64,000 nucleotides of DNA from Miltochrista miniata (taxonomy: Eukaryota > Arthropoda > Insecta > Lepidoptera > Erebidae), in NCBI GenBank assembly GCA_933228765.1, contig OW121765.1, forward strand, positions 6,901,498 to 6,965,497, given 5' to 3'. A program made the position numbers and the translations under genes. Positions within the stretch are counted from its first letter, which is position 1, and every line of letters starts with the position of its first letter. Of the stretch, positions 55,905 to 64,000 are shown piece after piece. Under the pieces are notes generated by a model. The model did not search any database. It was not told the DNA's origin and worked only from the letters and a program-made list of their open reading frames with translations.

Positions 55905-56155
55905 TGTCTGTTTATTTGTTTATTTGTCCGGGTTGGAGAAAAATCCAGTAGTCTGATCAAAATTTTACTTTCAGGATTTTGAGGTTATATATTAAACTTA
56001 GAGAACACTTTTTGTTTAATCAAAATCGGACCCGCGAAAGCGATAATACAGCTTGAACTATGTTTCACTAGACGCCCTATGCGTTGGAGAGGTCAAAGTA
56101 GATTGGTTTTAATTGTTAAAATCAGCTCGGGAACGAAGTCGCGGGCAAAAGCTAG
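55905..56155 (+). mobile_element. Helitron, second sequence family
   Basis: Ends GGGAACGAAGTCGCGGGCAA then AAGCTAG and T; interior AAAATCGGACCCGCGAAAG. The 5' end is uncertain. Confidence 0.65.
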
Positions 56156-56378
56156 TGTTATCTATTTTTGTTATTTAGTTTCTGAGTTGAAGCTTGCAGC
56201 TGGTCCTTGGACACATTTTCAGCCTAATTTTTTTGTCTTCTTCTTAAATGGTCACGATCGACATTGATATAGTCTTCTCCATCTCTTAGTCGTCAAAACA
56301 GTTCAGCTGCTTCATGTTTTCTAGTCCAACCTCTTATGTTTCAAAACCACCACTTCTTTTACTATCAACTTTACCCAT

Positions 56379-56551
56379 TTTTTTTACGTCAGGGAAAATC
56401 CTCATGGATGTTATGCCGGACTCCTACCGACTAAAAAACCTCACGTAACGCCCAACAGCCAATGGTTATGAGCCCAGGGTAAGCCCTCGGAAGGATGTCC
56501 CAGGACTCCCAACAGACCTACGGCCGCCTCTGCGGCCTCGCCCAGGGGGAC
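56379..56551 (-). mobile_element. R1-like LINE 3' UTR with 13-bp target duplication
   Basis: CAACTTTACCCAT at 56366-56378 and 56552-56564. Copy of 173 bp from a T-tract to GCGGCCTCGCCCAGGGGGA. Confidence 0.88.
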
Positions 56552-56564
56552 CAACTTTACCCAT

Positions 56565-56999
56565 CACTATCAGTTGTAAAAGTTCATAATATAAAATAAT
56601 GTAAGTTTAAAGTTCCTGAGTACCTATAGTCTTGATGTGGTTTATTTTTAACTATTTTTATAATCAGAATTTATTTCAGGTATGTATTTAGAAATATACA
56701 TTCTGATTGGTTACCATCGTATCAATGGACATAATGCGCAAACATTACATCAATGTTACTGTTAGTAATACGTCAGAAACACCATTTGTCAGGATTTTAG
56801 CGACATACGAGATATTCGAACATTAATCTTTATTTATTTAAACTCCACAACAACGCGATTTGTTCCGTTATTCAGAAGGTTTAGTTAGTTTATGTCAATT
56901 TATTTTGTCGGTCATAGAAGTAAGCCTCATGACGGCACTGTTAATAAAAAACAATTAACTAATATTTTCTAATATACACAAAATGAAAATCTCTTGAAT
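56565..56999. other. no feature recognised
   Basis: AT-rich, apparently unique. Confidence 0.4.
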
Positions 57000-57132
57000 T
57001 GTTTTAGAATAGACTTAATATTTAAGCTCTTTTATGATTAAGCAAACAGGGTAGTTTCACACGCTGCTTGATGAGTCTGATGAAGAAATACCTCTCCTTA
57101 TGTGACGTAAACGAAGTTGCGGGGTCAGCTAG
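57000..57132 (+). mobile_element. Helitron 3' end (37715 family), 5'-truncated
   Basis: TTCACACGCTGCTTGATGAG, CGTAAACGAAGTTGCGGGG and TCAGCTAG followed by T. Confidence 0.7.
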
Positions 57133-57150
57133 TCTATAATAACTTTGTCC

Positions 57151-57195
57151 AAAGCTTCACCTATGACATAGAGTTTACGTCATAGGTGAAGCTTT
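57151..57195. repeat. perfect 17-bp hairpin, 11-nt loop
   Basis: AAAGCTTCACCTATGAC and its reverse complement. Next to it lies an imperfect CGTAGCATGTC/GACATACTACG pair (57196-57219). Confidence 0.85.
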
Positions 57196-57219
57196 CGTAG
57201 CATGTCTGACATACTACGA

Positions 57220-58161
57220 ATTCTGTAGCACCCATTTTGTTGTTTATAAAATATATGGGTAGTACCTAGGTTCTATTCCGCTCTCTTACTTACATAGCTA
57301 TCATTATAATTTTATTTCTGATTGTGAGAAACTGATCTGAATTTTTAGTTTTTATTGATTACAAACATACATACATGAAACAAATTTTCATTCTGTAAAA
57401 AAACGTGAAATGGAGAAATATTTTTCGCTAAGTAGGTAATATATTAATCAAATTCATACTTCAGTGTCATAAAATCTTCCTCCGTAGGCATTCTAGTACA
57501 CAAAAGATTCGTTGCTTACAAAAGAGCTTAGGAAGGAATATCTTAACAAAAGGTATGAGTCGGCTTTCAAATGGGGCTGCAATTAATTTTTTATTGCCCT
57601 CTAAAGGGTATTTATTACTTTAATAAAAGAAGTGTGATCGAATTCCTGAAAGGTAGGTCAAATACAGGTATTATATTTTTATTTCATATGTTTACACCAT
57701 CAATAAAAAGGTCAAATTTACAGGCCACAATAATTGAACCCTTTAAAGCGATCTTTATAGGTAGTTCTTTGCAAGAGCAACAAATACTCGTATAGCAAAA
57801 TGTTATTATTATGTTTATCTACTCTGATACTTTAATACAAAGATTATAAAATTGAAATCAATACTCTTATGACAAACATTACGCACAGGCCAAAAAAAAA
57901 GTTTTATTACGATACAGGTCTTGTATGGACAGCTATATCATAATAAAACTTTTTAATCATTACGATACACCATAAACAATCTCCAGCTGGAAAAAGAAGT
58001 TCGAACCTCTCCTTTAAAAAAAAATTGTGCCTACCGCAGCCTGAAAAAAAAAAAAAACACGCATGCGCAATCGATGTTTGCGCCTTGGCGCCAACATTTT
58101 ACATTTAAATTAAACAAAGTTTGGTTTTGTTTGTAAAATAAATTAGTTTTTGTGTAAAAAC
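57220..58161. other. mostly unique
   Basis: A loose inverted pair (AAAGTTTTATTACGATA and reverse) lies at about 57896-57953. No coding sequence recognised. Confidence 0.4.
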
Positions 58162-58290
58162 ATGTCTTCAAGCGAGGATGGTGGTAATTGTACACCACCA
58201 GACATTCTGGAAACTGCGTCAAACATGACCATGAACCTGTTACCGGCGAAATCAAGGAGCAACTATATATCACAAAATGAAATCAGGTAT
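58162..58290 (+). pseudogene. possible N-terminus of a Crypton-like tyrosine recombinase
   Basis: The frame MSSSEDGGNCTPPDILETAS through NLLPAKSRSNY resembles the start of insect Crypton-derived proteins, which have an acidic MSSSED leader and an LLPxKSRxxY motif before the core-binding domain. The similarity stops after about 40 residues and a MITE follows at 58308, so nothing functional remains here unless it is a split exon. From memory of the family; no catalytic residue is present to confirm. Confidence 0.35.
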
Positions 58291-58307
58291 TATAGTATGA
58301 GAGTAGA

Positions 58308-58450
58308 TAAAGTAGTGTATGACAGTACTGTACATAACTTGGTCTTATAACACTCGTGTGATACTATAAAAAAACTCGCCTACGGCTCGTTTTTTTAAAA
58401 CACACTCGTGTTATAAGAACCCTTATTATGCAACAGTGTCATAAACTACT
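58308..58450. mobile_element. foldback MITE
   Basis: Arms of about 60 bp: CTTATAACACTCGTGTG (58344-58360) pairs exactly with 58401-58417, and GTAGTGTATGACA pairs with TGTCATAAACTAC further out. The centre is an AAACTCGCC/GGCTCGTTT quasi-palindrome. No duplication resolved. Confidence 0.6.
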
Positions 58451-58744
58451 ATTACAAATGCAATTAGATTTATTAATCCACATGCTATAGTTGCCAAACA
58501 TAACTGTTTAGTTGGGGGTTGTAGTATGTGATGTGTGCGTTTTATTTTATCAGTGTAATGTAGCGCTGGATATTCTTGCAGTGATTAGACGACAGTCCCG
58601 TCCAAAAATTGTCATATTCATACCTTCTCCAAACAGTCAATTAAAGCAGGATCCAAGATAGAGAAGTTGGTAACAACTAGAAATTCACTCTATAAAGCAT
58701 TCATTTATCGTCATACTCTTGCCCTTGTTCCAATTCATTTGGGC
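58451..58744. other. no feature recognised
   Basis: AT-rich, apparently unique. Confidence 0.35.
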
Positions 58745-58905
58745 TTTTGGGGGTAAAAATGGAACCTTATTCATGATGCTTCGCCATCCGTCTGTCTATA
58801 GCGAGGCTGTATCTCAGAAACCGTGATAGCTAGAAAGATGTAACTTTCTGTTGCCGCTACATCAACAAATCAGAAAATTTATATTCAAAGGGGGCTCCAT
58901 CAAAT
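58745..58905 (-). mobile_element. CCGGCCAAG repeat, 3' part only
   Basis: GGTAAAAATGGAACCTTATT, CATCCGTCTGTCTATAGCGA and AACCGTGATAGCTAGAAAG. Confidence 0.5.
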
Positions 58906-58914
58906 CAAACGAGC

Positions 58915-59562
58915 CAAGGTTTCGTAGCCAAATGGCAAAAACGGAACCCTTATAGATTCGTCATGTCTGTCTGTCTGTCCGTCCGTGTGTCACAGCCACT
59001 TTTCTCCGAAACTATAAGACCTATGCTATTGAAATTTGATAACTAGATGTATTCTGTGAACCGCATTAAGATTCTTATACAAAACTAGAAAAAACGCAGT
59101 TAATTTTGGGGGCCCCATACTCAGAACTGAAACTCAATTTCCCATACGTGTGGCGTATCTATAGATAGGTCTTCAATAATGCTATTGAGGTTTCTAACAT
59201 TTTTTTTTCTAAAGTGAATAGTTTGCGCAAGAGACACTTTCAAAGTGGAAAAAATGTGTGCCCCCCCCCCCCCCCCTCCTTCTAACTACTAAACTAAGAG
59301 AATGATAAATCTATAAATAATATATGATGTACATTGCCATAAAAACTACCAACGAAAATTGGTTTGAACGAGATAGAGCTGGTAGTTTTTTTTTAATACG
59401 TCGTGAACCGCAATTTTCGGTTAGAAAAATCACTACCACAGCGAACGTGTTAAAACATCAATCAAAGTTACAACGAACGACAAGAACTTTTATATTATGT
59501 TACTTGCTGCTACGAAACCCTTCATGGGCGAGTCCAACACGCACTTGGCTGGTTTTTATTTA
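58915..59562 (-). mobile_element. CCGGCCAAG repeat, long copy
   Basis: Colinear with 45661-46303 over its whole length. A run of about 17 C at 59262-59278 is specific to this copy. It ends GGCGAGTCCAACACGCACTT then GGCTGGTTTTTA. Confidence 0.7.
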
Positions 59563-60300
59563 ATCTTCGTGCGCAGCTTACTTAGCCGTTTTTATCAGAA
59601 TTCATGTCAAAACTGTTAATTTTCTAACAAAAGCCACTACATGATATTGTTCTGTAATTAATAGGGAACTTCCTAAGACAATGTTTCAAGGACGTTATGT
59701 ATTTGGATACTAAATTTACCAGCTTGTTGAAGTGTGTACTTAGAACAGACAGACTAATTTCAGACGTTACGACATATAGACCCTTCATCAAGAAGTAAAT
59801 TAAACACTGTTCGGTGTAGGCACTACACATAATATGTTATGTATTAATACCTTTTAGCCTCCAGTGTCACTACTCGTAATATTTATATGCGAAAGTGACA
59901 TTCTTGGTTTGATACGTTTACGTCCGAACCACTGAACCAATTCTAACGAAATGTGGTATAAAAATAGTCTAGAGCTTGAAAAAGACTATGACGAAAAAGA
60001 AGCGCATACTTTTTATCCCGGCAGTAAGTTATGAGAGAAACTGGGTTGGGAGTATTGTTTTAACATTAAAAATCCAATAACAATGCAAATTTTCACTTAT
60101 TTACAATAACTTTGGAGTCATATTTCGCGCGACCAAAAAGTCTGTGACACATGGTATTGTATGGGACTATTCCGCACCTGGCGTAAAATTGCAGCGCGAT
60201 AATAATATTGGATCTCGGTAAATAACTGGCAAGGATAAAATCCGCGCTGTGAAAAATAGGGGTACGGACGGGCAAATTATCTTATATAAGTATATATATT
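59563..60300. other. mostly unique with a Helitron relic
   Basis: 59877-60055 (CGTAATATTTATATGCGAAAG, ACCACTGAACCAATTCTAAC, TTTTTATCCCGGCAGTAAG) is a decayed Helitron. Confidence 0.4.
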
Positions 60301-60916
60301 TATAACACATTTGCTCGTAAAGAGTCTCTTATTTGACCCATTTCACTAACGTAATGTATCTCATTACGGCCTAGTCCGGTAATGTAAAGTAAAACGGACG
60401 ATTGCGTCTAAAACGAACGGTTCCTTTTTAAATCTTAGCAAAGAGTTTTTATGTCAGAAAAGTGGTGAACATTTTATGAATAAAATTAACTTTGGGAGAT
60501 AAAATATAATAAAATAAACATGTAATTGTTTAATTTAATTAATTTTGACAATAAATTACAACCATTTATGTGAAACCAATACAAACAATATTAATTTACT
60601 TTATTAATAATACTGGCTGTTTTTGTGCCTTTGCCTCTTAAGAAATAAGAAAAAAAGAAAGCGTTGTGAACAAGTAAAATTCCGCGCGCTTCATTATCAC
60701 TATTTTTTGCTACGTTTTTTTGTTAGTTTATGAATGTCCCCGTTTTATTTATTTCCTTGTTTCCTCGCAAATATGTTATAAAACGTCGTATGACACACGT
60801 TCGCTTTGATAATTACAGCCTCTGCTTTCTTGTAGCCCTCGCCTGCGGCTCGGGCTAGCAATAACGCCTCGGCTGTAATTATCAACTTACCGAACTTGTA
60901 TCATAATGTACTATTA
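60301..60916. repeat. 616-bp direct repeat, copy 1
   Basis: From TATAACACATTTGCTCG to ATAATGTACTATTA. It contains a nested hairpin at about 60808-60886 (TGATAATTACAGCC arms). Roughly 98% identical to copy 2. Confidence 0.9.
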
Positions 60917-61042
60917 TGCAAAAGATTACAAACCAATTCTTTTAGATTTGCTTATAAAATGGCGTTTGTTTTGAATGAATCAGTTAAAGCATATCAAGCT
61001 CTATTTGTTAAAGTTATTTTTACTAATATATGTAAGTATGTT

Positions 61043-61663
61043 TATAACACATTTGCTCGTAAAGAGTCTCTTATTTGACCCATTTCACTAACGTAATGTA
61101 TCTCATTACGGCCTAGTCCGGTAATGTAAAGTAAAACGGACGATTGCGTCTAAAACGAACGGTACTTTTTTTAAATCTTAGCAAAGAGTTTTTATGTCAG
61201 AAAAGTGGTGAACATTTTATGAATAAAATTAACTTTGGGAGATAAAATATAATAAAATAAACATGTATGTAATTGTTTAATTTAATAAATTTTGACAATA
61301 AATTACAACCATTTATGTGAAACCAATACAAACAATATTAATTTACTTTATTAACAATACTGGCTGTTTTTGTGCCTTTGCCTCTTAAGAAATAAGAAAA
61401 AAAGAAAGCGTTGTGAACAAATAAAATTCCGCGCGCTTTATTATCGCTATTTTTTGCTACGTTTTTTTGTTAGTTTATGAATGTCCCCGTTTTATTTATT
61501 TCCTTGTTTCCTCGCAAATATGTTATAAAACGTCGTATGACACACGTTCGCTTTGATAATTACAGCCTCTGCTTTCTTGTAGCCCTCGCCTGCAGCTCGG
61601 GCTAGCAATAACGCCTCGGCTGTAATTATCAACTTACCGAACTTGTATCATAATGTACTATTA
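61043..61663. repeat. 621-bp direct repeat, copy 2
   Basis: Same boundaries as copy 1 at an offset of 742, with a 4-bp insertion (ACATGTATGTAATTG) and few substitutions. The 126-bp spacer between copies (60917-61042) is not repeated after copy 2. A recent tandem duplication is the simplest reading; two insertions of one element is the alternative. Confidence 0.9.
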
Positions 61664-61724
61664 AATGTTAATGATAAATAATTTATCAGTAACATCTTTA
61701 TTACACGCTCGTTCATAGTCCTAA

Positions 61725-62170
61725 CTAGCTGAACCTGGCAACTTCGTTTACGTCACATAATGTGCACGAAAGGAGATGTAATTCTTCATCAGACTCGTCA
61801 AGCACCGTGTGAAACGGCACTGTTTGCTTAATCATAAAAGAGCTTAAAGATTAAGACTATTCTAAAACAATTCAGTCCACGACTTCATGCGGACTGAATT
61901 ATTTTACAACAGCCTTAATAATTACGCTCTTTTATGATTAAGCCAACACACCCGTTTAGATTTACCCTCTCATTCAAAGGAACTCGGGGTTGGCCAAAAG
62001 TTGAGATGCCTCTAATTTCTGAACTACAAACCCCTCAATCTTGTAACTTGGGTCGAAAAATCCTTAAAGTACTTACTTTCCAATACTAAAAAAAAATACT
62101 TGAAATAGCATCACGCGTTAAGAAATTACAACTGAAAAAACATTTTATCTTTCATCCCCTCTCGTGGTTG
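61725..62170 (-). mobile_element. Helitron (37715 family), 5'-truncated, with internal fold-back
   Basis: Left end CTAG, hairpin GCAACTTCGTTTACG weakened. Colinear with 37715 up to TTTCATCCCCTCTC. At 61826-61943 GCTTAATCATAAAAGAGC recurs inverted, with ATTCAGTCC/GGACTGAAT nested inside. Confidence 0.7.
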
Positions 62171-63744
62171 GTAACATGAAAAGTCCTCAAACAAATAAAA
62201 AAACAAACAAAAGAAGACACAATACTTTAAAAGATATTAAAATCGTGTACCTATCGAAACGGAATCAGTAAGAAGACAATACCAAAATACGTGTTGTCTC
62301 ACTGGATGAAGACGATCAACAGACCGGACATTTTATTTCCAAAAACTTGAGTAACGACTTCAACTTTTCTTAACTCAACACTAGTAAGTCATAAAAAAGT
62401 AAGTAAGAACACTTTATATCATTCAAATTCTTACAAAATTCTCAACTTACTAAACCCAGCAAATGTTCTGATCTAACCAAACGACTGTAACATCGAAGGT
62501 TATTTATTGCGGTACATTTTTAAATCTCACTACGCATAATCACGTCACGTCGTCGCCAGTCGGTTTAACGCGTGTACGTGGACTGAATTGATATCAGTCC
62601 TGGAATCAGTCGGGAAAGTCCTGGTACACGGGTATATAAGTTTGGGCCACTTATGGCTTAGTGATGCTGATAACGAAATGAGAAGGTGGGGTGGTATTCT
62701 AGTATGTAGGCTTGGCGGGCACGTGACAGGAATTTAGTTAAAAACGTCAGCCTATTGAGAAATTTCACTTAAATCAGCTTTTGGGCTCCGGCAGTAAGTT
62801 AGGTGAAAAATTACAGATAAAACCTTATCTATCTTTGTAGTTACAAAGTTTTCCAATTTTGTTAAGTAAGAATTGAATATTGAATGAGAGAGGCAGTTCC
62901 ATTGGCGTAATTTGATCAATCAAAGTAGTCTATTTTAAATTATAACAGCATTCCCCCAATTTCATTTTGGGTTGACGATTGACCCAACTGTACCACACTA
63001 GCCAGACAGGTTAGTACAGGATTTTGATTCAAACATCTTTGTTCTGACAAATACCTATACGGTCAGTTCTGAAAGGAGTGTGTAACACTGTAATCATTTA
63101 CAGAACACTGAAGACGTAAGACTGAGGTTTCATACTACATACGAGAGCACTTCTAAATACTGCCTTTTATTTGTCCCTAGTTTAGTGAACAACAAACCTA
63201 ACCAGATAAGTGGATATAAAGAACTCACTCGGATCCTTAACGCCATCTTAAGAAAGAACTAAAACCAATCGATCTGAAAACCCGTACGCATTCGTTCTGA
63301 GCTCAAGATTTATTGCCATTTTCGAAGGCCTTGTGTTGTTTCGTTACATAACGAAATAAGTAGACCAATATATATAGAGCTACGACTGAATCGAGGAAAA
63401 CCACTTTTACTTTCATGTGTGATATTTATTGAAGGGTAAATCGATCGCGATGAAATTGATTGGCCTCATGATGTCTGTTCGAAGTGTAATTCTCGGTCAC
63501 GCTTATCTAGTCCTGTCAGACAAGTCTATGAAATTGGATTATTTTTATTCCCGTACTGGCTAATGGCTGCGGCTCTTTCTGTGTAATGAAATATTTCCGT
63601 ACCAGTTTTCAACAATAGCATAATACCTTGTGTTAATGCGGTGCGTCATCTTTATACCAAATTTTTTGACAATCGATGCAGAGGTTTGAGCGTGATTTAG
63701 TATTAAAACACAGGCACAAATTATTACAATTCATTTTAAAAAAA
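62171..63744. other. 1.6 kb without recognised feature
   Basis: AT-rich. A TATATAAG at about 62632 lacks a gene downstream. A weak Helitron-like trace lies at 63545-63720. Confidence 0.4.
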
Positions 63745-64000
63745 AAATATATTCACGGATATTTCACACAACGCTATCTGATCCCAAAGTAAGCTAGGAG
63801 TAACCTGCTTGTGTTATGGGTATCAGACCACGGATATTAATACTTATATACTTTTAAATATATACATATTATACATAGAAACACCCAGACTCTTGAGACA
63901 AACATTTATGGGTCACACAAATATTTGTCTCCGGTGGGAATCGAACCCACGACCTCCAGCGCCGCAGGCGGTATCACTACCGACTGCGCCACAGAGGCAG
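63745..64000 (-). mobile_element. tRNA-derived SINE reaching the window edge
   Basis: Minus strand starts CTGCCTCTGTGGCGCAGTCG at base 64000, with intact A box and B box GGTTCGATTCC, and ends in an A/T tail near 63745. The cleanest SINE copy here. Confidence 0.82.

Noticed and set aside
60301..61663. LTR retrotransposon with 616-bp LTRs
   Set aside because: Only 126 bp between copies, no TG/CA ends, primer-binding site or coding sequence.
62620..62660. TATA-like core promoter
   Set aside because: No coding sequence or conserved element downstream.

Overview
This window looks like transposon-packed, gene-poor nuclear DNA from an insect, most likely a moth or butterfly. It is AT-rich and has no operon-like gene order. 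It carries many short non-autonomous Helitrons (5' TC start, GC hairpin, CTAG 3' end), a tRNA-derived SINE, and 5'-truncated LINE tails of R1-like, RTE and CR1/Jockey-like type, a mixture I know from lepidopteran genomes. The organism is inferred from repeat content; no host gene was recognised with confidence.

Layout: 1-3 kb holds a two-ORF LINE on the minus strand, with an open endonuclease ORF that runs off the left edge. 3-18 kb is relic-rich DNA with R1-like 3' ends, MITEs, a SINE and a 184-bp foldback element. 19.5-22 kb is a decayed RTE reverse transcriptase followed by a SINE joined to a second copy of an RTE segment. 24.5-32.6 kb is Helitron territory: a complete 1657-codon OTU-Rep-helicase gene (25566-30539, minus) lies between non-autonomous Helitrons of the same orientation, followed by tandem Helitrons with four 147-bp internal repeats. 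33.6-36 kb is mostly unique, with a G-rich minisatellite. 37-45 kb holds a triple nest (R1-like in RTE in Helitron), a hAT-type element with 8-bp target duplications, a GC-rich LINE with 16-bp duplications, and more Helitrons and SINEs. 45-60 kb has two long copies of a CCGGCCAAG repeat, a long-TIR element whose arms carry Pol III B-box motifs, a foldback insertion splitting a Helitron, and a possible Crypton-like exon. 60.3-61.7 kb is a 0.6-kb duplication at a 742-bp offset. The window ends in a SINE.

The only long intact reading frames are the Helitron protein, the LINE ORF1 protein and the LINE endonuclease. Together they give one potentially autonomous rolling-circle transposon and part of one LINE; nearly everything else is non-autonomous or truncated. 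Clear target-site duplications at more than ten insertions allow several insertion events to be ordered.
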